From NCBI RefSeq assembly GCF_024198215.1, contig NZ_JAKCFA010000007.1, positions 428,862-492,861 of the forward strand: 64,000 bases of DNA, in the 5' to 3' direction. Source of the DNA: Myxococcus qinghaiensis. GTDB lineage: Bacteria > Myxococcota > Myxococcia > Myxococcales > Myxococcaceae. Shown here one piece after another: positions 45,117-54,199 of the stretch. How positions within the stretch are numbered: position 1 is the stretch's first letter; each line of letters begins with the position of its first letter. The notes beneath the pieces are model-generated. The model searched no databases. It saw only the letters and a program-made list of their open reading frames with translations, and was not told the origin of the DNA. Made by a program: the position numbers and the translations under genes.

Positions 45117-46088
45117 ATGCGCGCCATCACCTTCTACGAATACGGCTCACCCCAGGTCCTGAAGCTCGAGGAGCGCCCCGTCCCCACGCCGGGCGCAGGC
45201 CAGGTCCTCGTGCGCGTGCGGGCCTGTTCGCTCAACGCGGCCGACTGGCACATCCTGCGCGCCGACCCCTTCCTCGCGAGGCTCGCGGTCGGACTCTTCA
45301 AGCCCCGCTACAACGTGCTTGGCTGCGACCTGGCCGGCGTGGTCGAGGCCGCAGGTCCCGGCGTCACGCGCTTCAAGGCCGGTGATGAAGTGATGGGCGA
45401 GCTGGGCAGCAGCAACTGGGGCGCCTTCGCGGAGTACGTCTGCGCGCCCCAGGGCGTCCTCGCCTCGAAGCCCGCGAGCCTCGGCTTCGTCGAGGCCGCC
45501 GCGGCGCCGCTGGCCGGCGTGACGGCGCTGCAGGGTCTGCGTCGCGAGGGTCGCCTCCAGGCGGGCGAGTCCGTGCTGGTGAATGGCGCGTCGGGAGGCG
45601 TGGGGACCTTCGCCGTGCAGCTCGCCAAGGCGCTGGGCGCGAAGGTGACGGCGGTGTGCAGCGCCCGCAACCAGGAGCTGGTCCGCTCGCTCGGAGCCGA
45701 CCAGGTCATCGACTACGCGAAGGAGGACTTCACGCGCAGCGGCCAGCGCTACGACGTCATCCTCGCGGCCAACGGCTACCACCCGCTGAGCGCCTACGAG
45801 CGCGCGCTCGCGCCCGGCGGCCGCTACGTGATGACGGGCGGGGCGGGAAAGCAGATGGCGGCGGCGCTCCTGCTCGGGCCGCTGCGCTCGCTCGGGAGTC
45901 GCAAGCGCCTGGGCTACCTGACGATGAAGAGCAACCTGGAGGACCTGGAGTACCTGCGCGACCGCCTGGCCGACGGCTCCGTGCGCTCCGTCATCGACCG
46001 CACCTACCCGTTCGAGGAGCTGCCCCAGGCCCTCGCGTACCTCGAGGAGGGACACGCCCGCGGCAAGGTCGCCATCCACCTGTCCTGA
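45117..46088 (+). CDS. NADPH:quinone-oxidoreductase-like MDR enzyme
   Basis: 323 residues from ATG 45117 (GGAG 10 nt upstream). GroES-like domain: MRAITFYEYGSPQVLKLEE, CSLNAADWHILRADPF, LGCDLAGVVEAAGPGVTRFKAGDEV. Rossmann domain: VLVNGASGGVGTFAVQLAKALGAKVTAVCS. The C-terminal TYPFEELPQALAYLEEGHARGKVAIHL is the family's dimer end. No structural zinc cysteines. It belongs to the zinc-free NADPH quinone or enal reductases. It is cytoplasmic and not obviously linked to neighbours. Confidence 0.9.
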   Translation: MRAITFYEYGSPQVLKLEERPVPTPGAGQVLVRVRACSLNAADWHILRADPFLARLAVGLFKPRYNVLGCDLAGVVEAAGPGVTRFKAGDEVMGELGSSNWGAFAEYVCAPQGVLASKPASLGFVEAAAAPLAGVTALQGLRREGRLQAGESVLVNGASGGVGTFAVQLAKALGAKVTAVCSARNQELVRSLGADQVIDYAKEDFTRSGQRYDVILAANGYHPLSAYERALAPGGRYVMTGGAGKQMAAALLLGPLRSLGSRKRLGYLTMKSNLEDLEYLRDRLADGSVRSVIDRTYPFEELPQALAYLEEGHARGKVAIHLS

Positions 46089-46115
46089 GGAGGTCCCTCC
46101 TGGGTCGCCCGCGCC

Positions 46116-46970
46116 TCATGGCGCGAAGGGGGCGATGCCCACCGAGAGGATCCAGGGCCCCCGCATCTTCTCGGGTCCCATGATGACCTTGTTGAGGTTG
46201 AGCCGGAACCGCCTGAACAGGAGCAACCCCACAGTGGCCTTGCCATAGAGCGCCACGCGGCGACCGGGCTGGCCAATGGACGAGAAGAAATCGGCGGTGC
46301 CCCACAAGCCACCCATGTTCGCCTCGGCGAACGCCGCGACGTCTCCATTGTCGATGGCGGCCTTCTGTCCATAGAAGCGGAGGCCGAGCTGGCTCACCCG
46401 AACCCCATTGTCCGAGGAGACTCCGAGCGGCTCGACGTCCGCGTTGATGAGCCCCATGACGCTCATGGAGGCGATGCTGCGCAGCCCCGGGGCGCCCGCG
46501 GGCGTCGGCGGGATGAAGGCCATCAGGGGGAGCTCTCCCGTCAGGGTCAGGTTCCCTCCCGCCTCGATGAAGTTCTCGAGATTGCTCTCCTTGGCGGTCT
46601 CCTCCGGTGAGGCGTCATTCCGGACCGTGGTCTTGTCATCGGTGATGGCGGTGTAGATGCTCAGCTGGAGGTTGTCGAAGATGCGGAAGCCGAGCAGCTT
46701 CGCCCCGATGCTCTTGCCGTCATTCAGCATCCCGTTGAACGAGAAATACTCCAGCAAGCTCAGACTCTCGTCACCGAAATAGGCTTTCGAGACGTCGGTG
46801 TCCGCGAATTCATGGACCAGGTAGAGGTGGTCGTTCGCGGCGCGTCCCACCAACGCCGCTGGAGGCGTTGACAACGAACCCGCCCCCGGCGGCGCCAGGG
46901 ATTGCGCGGACACGACGCTCGGAAACAGGGCAAGCCCTCCGGACACGACCAGAGCCAAGACAGTTTTCAT
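46116..46970 (-). CDS. Exported protein of unknown function
   Basis: 284 residues. ATG 46970 follows AGAGGACGTC. Signal peptide MKTVLALVVSGGLALFPSVVSAQ. The mature part carries DHLYLVHEFADTDVSKAYFGDESLSLLEYFSFNG, a hydrophobic stretch LMAFIPPTPAG and C-terminal strands ALYGKATVGLLLFRRFRLNLNKVIMGPEKM, suggestive of a beta-barrel or envelope protein with two insertions. No domain recognised. Convergent with the dehydrogenase gene. Confidence 0.65.
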   Translation of the reverse strand: MKTVLALVVSGGLALFPSVVSAQSLAPPGAGSLSTPPAALVGRAANDHLYLVHEFADTDVSKAYFGDESLSLLEYFSFNGMLNDGKSIGAKLLGFRIFDNLQLSIYTAITDDKTTVRNDASPEETAKESNLENFIEAGGNLTLTGELPLMAFIPPTPAGAPGLRSIASMSVMGLINADVEPLGVSSDNGVRVSQLGLRFYGQKAAIDNGDVAAFAEANMGGLWGTADFFSSIGQPGRRVALYGKATVGLLLFRRFRLNLNKVIMGPEKMRGPWILSVGIAPFAP

Positions 46971-47009
46971 GACGTCCTCTGCATGGAACAACATGGAACA
47001 ACAGGGAGC

Positions 47010-47040
47010 GGCGTGGCCGCCGTCATCCGGCGGCCACGCC
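47010..47040 (-). terminator. Strong hairpin terminator
   Basis: Perfect 12-bp stem GGCGTGGCCGCC / GGCGGCCACGCC with loop GTCATCC, 130 bp downstream of the leftward DUF4347-like gene and upstream of the next leftward gene at 46970. It closes that transcription unit. Confidence 0.75.
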
Positions 47041-47167
47041 CTTGAACAGGCTTCACACGGCCCCTGCGCCCCGAGGAGACACGTCCCCCCTCTTCGCGAC
47101 GGAAGAACTCCGTCACGCCCCGAGGCAGCTTCCTGAAACGGATTCGACGTCGAGTGACGCCGACGGC

Positions 47168-47971
47168 TCAGCGGTTCTTCAGCTGCGACTCCAACTGCTC
47201 ACGGCTCGGTGCATCCCCGTCACCGGCCCAACGGAAGAGCGACCATTCCCCCGTCGGTCGCTGTCGGAGGCCCACGATGCGCTGGGACGCGAAAGCCAGC
47301 ACCTCGATGTCTCCCACCGAGAATCGCTCGTCCCCCACGACGTCCGGCAGGTCCCGCAGCCCCGCGGGGAGATAACCTCGGGGGAGGAAGCCCTTGGACG
47401 CCTCCTGCCCCGAATACGAGAAGAACGAACCGCTGCTGTCGCGATAGAGGGAGATGAGCGGGTTGTTCACCATCCCGCCGGATATCAAGAACTGCCTCGC
47501 GACCTCCCGGCGGAGTCCCTCGGGACCGAAGTCTGGATAGTCGAGCGCCGCGATGGCCCCCCAGACGGTTCGCCGTTTCGTGCCTGTCGACAGCTTCTCC
47601 TGCAACCCCCTCAGGACCCGGCGCCCCAGCGCCTCCGTCCCCGTATTGCACCCGAGCAGCCGGACCTCCGCCGTGTCATCGAGCAGGTCGTCCAGCCCCA
47701 GGATGTTCGTCCAGGTCGCCTCATCCTGCGTCACCACTTCCTGACCCACATCTCCCAGCGTCAATGAACCGGCGGCGCCATGCCCGAAGATGTCCAGCCG
47801 CGACAGCGGACCCGCCCGGTTCACCACCTCCTGGACAAGAGGCTTGAGCGCGGCCACCGTCTGGCAGCGAGCGAACCTCCGACGAGGATTGCTGAAGCCA
47901 TCCACCCGGAAGATGACGGGCTCGATCTCCCGGTCCTGGATGGCCGAATACCCGATGATGGTCAGGTGCAT
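47168..47971 (-). CDS. DUF4347-like, caspase-fold candidate
   Basis: 267 residues. The core LSRLDIFGHGAAGSLTLGD, then AEVRLLGCNTGTEALGRRVL and RRTVWGAIAALDYP matches the DUF4347 pattern (l.IlsHG..G.l.lG ... a.i.LlgCn.a.g). The His of FGHG and the Cys of LLGCN are placed like the catalytic pair of caspase-type (clan CD) folds. C-terminal part (about 170-267) is not recognised. No signal peptide. It is last in a unit that starts at least at 48476 and probably at 50030, with a 4-bp gap to the upstream gene. Substrate and activity unknown. Confidence 0.7.
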   Translation of the reverse strand: MHLTIIGYSAIQDREIEPVIFRVDGFSNPRRRFARCQTVAALKPLVQEVVNRAGPLSRLDIFGHGAAGSLTLGDVGQEVVTQDEATWTNILGLDDLLDDTAEVRLLGCNTGTEALGRRVLRGLQEKLSTGTKRRTVWGAIAALDYPDFGPEGLRREVARQFLISGGMVNNPLISLYRDSSGSFFSYSGQEASKGFLPRGYLPAGLRDLPDVVGDERFSVGDIEVLAFASQRIVGLRQRPTGEWSLFRWAGDGDAPSREQLESQLKNR

Positions 47972-47975
47972 GCGG

Positions 47976-48476
47976 TCACCGCAGCTCGTTCCTGTTCGCC
48001 TTGAGCGCGTTCACGAGCACCCTGCTGGCTTGCGCGACATCGGGCCCCAGCAGGTCGCCATTGCGTCGAATCAAACTTTCGATGAGCCCCGCCCAGAGAT
48101 CCGTCCCGAACGGCCACTTGCCCTTCCCATCGGAGAAGTCCAGCGGGTTGGCGACCGTCGCGAACTTCAGGTACGCCTTCGACAGGAGCAGATAGCCATA
48201 CTCCCCGGGATTGGCATGGATGGCGCTGGAGTGACCGGCCCACACATGCGCGAGGTTGGTGAGATTCACCTCGAGGCCGTTCACCTCCCTGTCCCCCGCG
48301 GGCGACACCAGGTCGAACTTGAACTTCAAGATGTCCGTGCCGACCACCCGGACCTTGAACCCGCCGTACCCGCCCTCGGCGATCTGATTGGTATCCGGCG
48401 CCCACCAGTTCACCAGCAATGCGGCGGAGGGCTGCGGCTTGTACGTGGACAGCTGGAAGTATTGCGTATCAGGCAT
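47976..48476 (-). CDS. Unrecognised soluble protein, partner of the DUF4347-like gene
   Basis: 166 residues from ATG 48476, which follows GGGAGGAACGTTCC, a strong ribosome site. Sequence: DTQYFQLSTYKPQPSAALLVNWWAPD..., then strands FKVRVVGTDILKFKFDLVSP and a helix-rich end AGLIESLIRRNGDLLGPDVAQASRVLVNALKANR. Short, beta then alpha; no family recognised. It lies 48 bp after the regulator gene and 4 bp before the DUF4347-like gene, which suggests a two-gene functional unit. Confidence 0.7.
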   Translation of the reverse strand: MPDTQYFQLSTYKPQPSAALLVNWWAPDTNQIAEGGYGGFKVRVVGTDILKFKFDLVSPAGDREVNGLEVNLTNLAHVWAGHSSAIHANPGEYGYLLLSKAYLKFATVANPLDFSDGKGKWPFGTDLWAGLIESLIRRNGDLLGPDVAQASRVLVNALKANRNELR

Positions 48477-48524
48477 GGAACGTTCCTCCCTTGAAACAAC
48501 ACATTGAGACGTCACGACCGACAG

Positions 48525-50030
48525 CTATGAGTCCCGGGTGAGACCGAAGGCCTTCATCAGGTTGTAGATATGCTGACGCGTGAGGTCGAGCCGCCGCGCG
48601 ACCTCCGTCACACTCCAATCCGAGGCCTCCAGCTCCCGGCGCAGCAAATCCCGCTGGAAGTGGCGCGTCGCCTCGTGGAATGACACGGGCATCGCCCCCT
48701 GGGGCTCGACGCTCTCGAACAGGTGACGCGGCTCCAGGGCCACCGCCGCCTCGGCGCTCGCCCGGATGAGGGCCGCCTCCAGGCGATGACGCAGCTGCCT
48801 GACGTTGCCGGGCCACTCCGCCGTCTCACAGGCGGCATGGCAGGCCGGGGACGGGCGCAGGCATGGCAGACCATTCTCCTCCGAGAGCCGCTCCACCAAC
48901 CCATCCACCAGCGGGACGATGTCCTCCCGTCGCTCCGACAGCGAGGGCATGCGCACCGTCAGGACATTGAGCCGGTAGAACAAGTCCTCCCGGAAGCGCC
49001 GCTCGCGAACGAGCTGCTCCAGGTCCGCGTTGCTCGCCGCCACCAGGCGGATGTTCGCCTTGAAGGGCTTCGGACTGGCCAGCGGGAAATACTGCCGCGA
49101 CTGCAACAACTGGAGCAGCTTGGCTTGCGCCGCCAGGGGAATCTCCGCGATTTCATCGAGGAAGAGCGTCCCTCCTTCCGCGGCCTCCACCTTGCCCATC
49201 GTCCTCCGGGCCCCAGGGAAGGCCCCGGGAAAGGCCCCGAAGAACTCGCTCTCGAACAACCCCTCGGGCACCGCCGCGCAGTTGAGCTCCACGAAGGGCC
49301 CCAGCCTGCGCTTGCTGTTGAGGTGGAGCGCCTGCGCGAGCTGCGTCTTCCCCGTCCCCGAGGCTCCTCCAATCATCACCGTGACATCCAGCGGCGCGGC
49401 GACGGCGAGCTGACCGAAGACCCGCGCCAGCGCGGGGCTCCGACCGATGATGCCCTCGAGCTGCAGCCGCTCCCGGAACGTTCGCGTCGGGTTGTCCCGG
49501 TCCGCTCCCCGCCGAAGCAAGGCCCGCTCAGCCGCCGCCCCCAGGAAGCGCGCCACGGACTCCACCAGCGCCACCAATCCCTCCTCGAATGGCCCCGCCC
49601 CTCGCTTCCCCTCCAGATAGAGCACCCCGGGCAGCCGGCCCGTCAACGGCACACAGAGCACCGCCTCCAGGCGCTGGGACTTGACGCTGGCGGAGCCCGA
49701 GAAGCGCGCGTCCAGGAGCGCATGCGCCGTGTGCACCGTCCTGCCGGCCGCAATCGCCGAGGCGACGATGCCTCGCGACGTCAACGCGCGAATCTCCTCG
49801 CGCTCCAGCTCCGAGCAGCCATGGAACAGCGCCCACTCCCGCTTCGCCGTCTCGCCTTCACCGTAGAGCTCCAACCCCGCACGCTGCGCGCCTGACAGCT
49901 CGACCAGGCCCGCCAGGACATCCTGCAAGGGTGGAAGGGGCTCCGCGGCGTCCAGGACTCGAAGTACCGCGAGATACAAATCCCTCTCACGGGTCAGACG
50001 AACCTCAGGGGTGGCCATGTCAGCCAACAT
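48525..50030 (-). CDS. GAF-AAA+-Fis transcription regulator with atypical GAFPGA loop
   Basis: About 501 residues; ATG 50030 or 50018 both possible. GAF domain about 20-190 (GLELYGEGETAKREW). AAA+ domain: Walker A GGASGTGKTQLAQALH, Walker B GGTLFLDEIAEIPLA, sensor I NIRLVAASNADL and arginine finger FREDLFYRLNVL. Where sigma-54 activators have GAFTGA, this reads FFGAFPGAFPGARRTMGKVE, so the loop is GAFPGA. The Fis-type HTH is SDWSVTEVARRLDLTRQHIYNLMKAFGL. It probably controls the two genes downstream. Confidence 0.85.
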   Translation of the reverse strand: MLADMATPEVRLTRERDLYLAVLRVLDAAEPLPPLQDVLAGLVELSGAQRAGLELYGEGETAKREWALFHGCSELEREEIRALTSRGIVASAIAAGRTVHTAHALLDARFSGSASVKSQRLEAVLCVPLTGRLPGVLYLEGKRGAGPFEEGLVALVESVARFLGAAAERALLRRGADRDNPTRTFRERLQLEGIIGRSPALARVFGQLAVAAPLDVTVMIGGASGTGKTQLAQALHLNSKRRLGPFVELNCAAVPEGLFESEFFGAFPGAFPGARRTMGKVEAAEGGTLFLDEIAEIPLAAQAKLLQLLQSRQYFPLASPKPFKANIRLVAASNADLEQLVRERRFREDLFYRLNVLTVRMPSLSERREDIVPLVDGLVERLSEENGLPCLRPSPACHAACETAEWPGNVRQLRHRLEAALIRASAEAAVALEPRHLFESVEPQGAMPVSFHEATRHFQRDLLRRELEASDWSVTEVARRLDLTRQHIYNLMKAFGLTRDS

Positions 50031-50230
50031 ACCACCCGGCCGAAGCACCACAATGCTGAGGAGCCAGAGGGAGGACATGACTCCTGTCTGTATTGCAGGA
50101 GACAAGCCAACCACCGTTCCAGAGGGGGACTGGGCATCCGGACCGAGGAATGTGTCAACGCGCTTTGACGCGCCTCCCCTGCCCTGTCAATTCGGGTGGA
50201 CAACGACGCAGACCGGGGCCCTCGGTCTGC

Positions 50231-53200
50231 TCAGGGGCCCCGCACCCGCTCCACGCAGCGCACGCCGATGCCGAACTCGAAGCGTCGGGGCGACTGGTGA
50301 TTGGCCCAGACGAGCCGGTGATGCAGCGCCTCCGGGGGTGCGTCCCAGCGCCCCCCGGCGACCATGCGGTAGCCCGGGAAGCTCCCCTCCGTCGCATCGG
50401 TCGCCGTCCATTCCGCCACGTTGCCCGCGAGGTCGACCATGCCATAGGGCCCCAGGTCCTCGGGGAACGACCCCACGGGCGCCAGCGTCGGGAACACATC
50501 CTCGCCATTCAGATTGGCCGGCGGCACACGCGGGTCCTCGCCCCACACCGTCTGTCGCCGGGGCATGGGATTGGGCACACGTCCGCCCGCGTCGAGGAAC
50601 TCACCGCCCCGCGCGGCCTTCGACCACTCCTCGTACGTGGGCAACTGCTTGCCCAGGAAATGGCAGAACGCCTCCGCCACCTCCGCGTCGATGGCGGAGA
50701 CGGGGCGGGACGGCTCCGCCGCATGGGCATACTTCGGGTGCTTCGGGGGCGCCTCCCGCTGTCCGCCGACCTGGGGAAGGACTCGCTCCTCGAAGAGCTG
50801 GAACTGCGCGTTGGTGACCTCCGTCCGGTCCATCGCGAAGGCTTCGACATGGATTCGTGTCTCCTGCTCGGGCGTCACCTCCGGACGCCAGTATTCCCCC
50901 GCCGGAACGAGCACCTGCCCGGCCCGCGACGCGGCGCACGTGGGCACCGGGAGCCTCAACGCCTCGCGACGGGCGCGCTGGGCATAGCCCGGCAACCGCA
51001 GGAGCCGCAGCCGCGAGGGCGGACACGCCCCCCGCCACACCGTGAGCCACGCTGCCTTCGAGGGCGCCTGCACCCGCTCCCGCCAGGCCCCCTCTCCATC
51101 CACCTGCCCCGGATGGCGCGTCAGCCGGGTGGCGTCATACGCGGGCCCCTCGCCTCCAGCCTCCGCGGGCGCGAGGCTCCACCGGAGCGGAGAGGTGACG
51201 GGCACCCGCTTCCACGCGAGCGCGTCCGCGTCGTAGTCGAAGAGCTCGAGGACGAGGTCGAAGTCCCCCTGGTCCAGGGACATCAGCTCCATCTCCCGCT
51301 GCCGCCGCGTCGCCTCCCGCTCGCTCTGCTGGAGCGCGAGCACTACTGCCGTCCCGATGCCCGTCGCGAGCACCAGCAGCAGTCCTCCGGCGACGAACCC
51401 CAGCCGCCTTCTGCGCAGCCGCCCCTGCTCGCGCCGCTTCCCCGCATCGAGGAACGCCCGGGAGCGACTCACCAACGGCACCTGCCCGTCCGACAGACGA
51501 CGCAACGCCTGGTCCAGCGCGCGCCCGCCCCACGTCTCCTCATCCCGGCGCCCACGCCGGTCCCACAGCTCCGAGGCCTGGTCGATTTCGCTGACGAGCT
51601 GATGCTCGTCCCGCGACTCCTGCCGCCAGCGCGCCAGCTCCGGCCACGCCGTGGCCAGCGCCTCGTGCGCCAGCTCCACCAGGGCCCCGTCCGTCTTCAC
51701 GTCCCGCGAGGCCGCCACCAACCGGTGCGAGAGCAGCGCATCCAACACCGGCTTCGCCCCCGCCCCCAGCGTCTCCAACAGCTCCTCGCGCGGCCGGGGC
51801 CTCCGGGTCCCCTCGGGCGTGAGCAGCTCCAGCAGCAACAGGCGCGCCGTGTGGATGTCCCTCGCCGAGAGCTGTCCGAGCAGCTGCCGTCCCTGCGCCG
51901 CCAGCGCCCCCGCCACGCCGCCCAGCTCCGCGTAGACGGACGTCCGCAGCAACCTGGGCCCCCGCGCCCTCCGCTCCCAGAGCGCCGCGCACGTGGCCTG
52001 CAGGAGCGGCAGCCCCACCGGCTGGGCACGGACATCCGCGACGATGCGCTCGACGAGCCCGTCCTCCAGCGCATACCCCACGCGCCGCAGCGGACCGGTG
52101 ACGGCCTCCGTCAACGCCGCGGGCGACAACGGCCCCACCACGAACGCATGGCCGAGGAACCCACCCAGGTGCTCCACGCGCGCGAAGTGCCCGAGGTAGT
52201 CGTCGCGGAGCACCACCAGGACGCGCCACCCGATGCCCGCCGAGGCCACCGCGGCAAGGCACCGGGCCAGGGCCACCGCGTCCTCCGGAGCGCCCAGCGT
52301 GAAGACCTCCTCGAACGCATCCACCGCCAGGAGCGCTGGCCCGGAGGCGCGTGCCTGCAGCAGCCCCACGAGCGCCCCCGGAGTCCGCGACAACGTCTCG
52401 GCCAGCTCCCGCTCCAGCCCGAGCGCCTCCACCAGCCTCGCGAGGGGACGCGCGCCCGGGCGCAGCGACACCACCTCCCAGCGCGCCAGCTGTCGCAGCC
52501 GGGGCACCACGCCCGCGTGCAACAGCGAGCTCTTGCCGATGCCGCAAGGCCCCACCACCACCACGGGCGCGTCCTGGCGCAACCGCTCGACGAGCGCCCC
52601 CACCTCCATCTCCCGCCCGGAGAAGGCCTCCGCCTCGTCCTCGGCGAACGAGCGCAGCCCATGGAACGGCGCCCGCGAGCCCTCCTCCGAGTCCTCCGGT
52701 GAGGCGCGCACCGGCTCCAGCCATTGCGTCAGGGCCTGCTCCAGGGCCCGCGCCGTGGGCCGCGCCTCGGGCAGGAGCGCCAGACAGTCCCTGAAGAGCG
52801 AGGCCCCGGGCAGATGCGGCGCCGGCCCCGGGAGCGGACGCGGCTGGAAGGCGAACGACGTCAGGTGCGCGTCCTCCACCGGCCGCCTCCCCTCCAGCAG
52901 CTCATGCAGAATCACCCCCAGCGACCACACATCCATCGCCGGCGACGGAGGCGCGCCCCTCCAGCGCTCGGGGGACATGTACGCGGGCGTCCCCGACGCG
53001 GCCTGCGCGGCGGTGCCCGCATGACGGGCGAGCCCGAAGTCCACCACGCGCAGGCGCCCATCCCTCGGCAGGAAGACATTCTCCGGCTTGAGGTCCGCGT
53101 GGATGATGTCGTGGCGATGCGCCTCCGCGAGCGCGTCCGCGATGGCCCGCCCGATTCGCAGCACCTCGCCGGGCGACAGCCGCTCGCGCGACATCCGCTC

Positions 53201-53533
53201 CCGCAGCGTCTCCCCCTCCAGGTACTCCAGCGCGAGGTAGGGCTGCCCCTTGAACACGCCCGCGGCGTGCACCGTGACGATGTGGGGGTGGCTGAAGCGA
53301 GCCGTGGTGCGCGCCTCCTCCAGCATCCGCTCCGCGCCGGGAGGACCGAGCAGTTCCGGCCGCAGGAGCTTGAGCGCCACGTGGCGCCCCAGCGACAGGT
53401 CCTGCGCCAGGTAGACGCGCCCCGACGCGCCCTCGCCGAGCAGCCGCAGCACCCGGAAGCCCTCCACGAGCGCCCCCGTGGAGAGCAAATCATCGGTCGC
53501 CTCCGGCGACGCGCCCAAGCCCCACTTGCTCAT
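50231..53533 (-). CDS. Ser/Thr protein kinase, nSTAND NTPase, FGE-sulfatase-like fusion
   Basis: 1100 residues. Hanks kinase about 25-290: GEGASGRVYLA, VALK (K55), catalytic loop HADLKPENVF with A146 instead of the usual Arg, and D165FG. The nSTAND1-type NTPase about 295-680 has VVVVGPCGIGKSSLLHAG as Walker A and LLAVDAFEEVF as Walker B. A basic stretch then a membrane helix (LGFVAGGLLLVLATGIGTAVVL, about 708-735). The C-terminal formylglycine-enzyme-like domain, about 870-1095, has FAMDRTEVTNAQF, GNVAEWTA and FGIGVRC. It is probably a large signal receptor; the domain order is known from myxobacteria. Confidence 0.92.
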   Translation of the reverse strand: MSKWGLGASPEATDDLLSTGALVEGFRVLRLLGEGASGRVYLAQDLSLGRHVALKLLRPELLGPPGAERMLEEARTTARFSHPHIVTVHAAGVFKGQPYLALEYLEGETLRERMSRERLSPGEVLRIGRAIADALAEAHRHDIIHADLKPENVFLPRDGRLRVVDFGLARHAGTAAQAASGTPAYMSPERWRGAPPSPAMDVWSLGVILHELLEGRRPVEDAHLTSFAFQPRPLPGPAPHLPGASLFRDCLALLPEARPTARALEQALTQWLEPVRASPEDSEEGSRAPFHGLRSFAEDEAEAFSGREMEVGALVERLRQDAPVVVVGPCGIGKSSLLHAGVVPRLRQLARWEVVSLRPGARPLARLVEALGLERELAETLSRTPGALVGLLQARASGPALLAVDAFEEVFTLGAPEDAVALARCLAAVASAGIGWRVLVVLRDDYLGHFARVEHLGGFLGHAFVVGPLSPAALTEAVTGPLRRVGYALEDGLVERIVADVRAQPVGLPLLQATCAALWERRARGPRLLRTSVYAELGGVAGALAAQGRQLLGQLSARDIHTARLLLLELLTPEGTRRPRPREELLETLGAGAKPVLDALLSHRLVAASRDVKTDGALVELAHEALATAWPELARWRQESRDEHQLVSEIDQASELWDRRGRRDEETWGGRALDQALRRLSDGQVPLVSRSRAFLDAGKRREQGRLRRRRLGFVAGGLLLVLATGIGTAVVLALQQSEREATRRQREMELMSLDQGDFDLVLELFDYDADALAWKRVPVTSPLRWSLAPAEAGGEGPAYDATRLTRHPGQVDGEGAWRERVQAPSKAAWLTVWRGACPPSRLRLLRLPGYAQRARREALRLPVPTCAASRAGQVLVPAGEYWRPEVTPEQETRIHVEAFAMDRTEVTNAQFQLFEERVLPQVGGQREAPPKHPKYAHAAEPSRPVSAIDAEVAEAFCHFLGKQLPTYEEWSKAARGGEFLDAGGRVPNPMPRRQTVWGEDPRVPPANLNGEDVFPTLAPVGSFPEDLGPYGMVDLAGNVAEWTATDATEGSFPGYRMVAGGRWDAPPEALHHRLVWANHQSPRRFEFGIGVRCVERVRGP

Positions 53534-54199
53534 GTCCGCCCCACCCCCAGCGAGTCCTCAAGGTTCCCGGTCGCGGCTCGCCAAGGATGCTAGGACCAAC
53601 CGGCCGACAGGCGCCATGGCCGCCGGCGCCCACCCACGGTGGGACGCCCCCCGCAAGCCGGGTCCGAATCACCACCCCTGGAGCCGACAGCGGGCGTTTC
53701 GAATCCCAGACAAGGGTTCCTTCTGCAAGGGATTGACGCCATTCATGTCGGACGAATCGATTGCGCGCGCTCGGGGACAGCGGCTCCGCGGGCGCGGCGA
53801 CCGCCAGCGTGGCTCCGAACGACACAGCCGCCCCCGTGACAACGGCAAGCAATACCTGAACAGCCTGAAGGACAGCTCGGTGCCGCGTTGAATCACGAGC
53901 GGCGGCTCGTCACGTCAGGAGCTGAGAAGCGGTCACCCGGCCCCAACGCCATTCCCCCCGCCCTCGTTGAGGCTCAAGAGGCGCCCACAGGCCCAGGCTC
54001 CCGCCACGCACCTGATGGGAGCGCGGCCTGGGCAGGCGGGTGCCCCGTCGAGACCCTCGGCCGCATTGAGGCAGGGGCACAGGGGCCGGACGTGGTGCCC
54101 CAACAACGAGGGTGTCGACAGCGCGGAGGAGAGTCGTTACAAACCGCCCGTCGATGCACGAGTCCCTTTCCGCCACCCAGGCGAGCATTGCCGAGCCCA
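53534..54199. other. 666-bp gene-poor region between divergent genes
   Basis: No gene well supported. The minus strand at 53852-53700 has a G/C-third-position frame starting LLAVVTGAAVSFGATL then AVAAPAEPLS, which looks like a signal peptide but lacks a credible start. An 81-bp repeat copy lies at 53966-54046. Both promoters, for the kinase fusion and the ankyrin gene, should be here. Confidence 0.45.
53966..54046 (+). repeat. 80-bp repeat, copy 1 (flanks ankyrin gene)
   Basis: Starts GTTGAGGCTCAAGA and contains GCTCCCGCCACGCACCTGAT, then GCGCGGCCTGGGCAGGCG. It matches 54905-54984 at almost every base. On the minus strand it reads LPRPRSHQVRGGSL, so it may be the tail of a lost gene. Confidence 0.75.

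Noticed and set aside
53700..53852. Minus-strand frame with a signal-peptide-like start (LLAVVTGAAVSFGATLAVAA)
   Set aside because: No credible start codon or ribosome site, and codon bias fades after about 30 codons before the frame runs into the kinase start.
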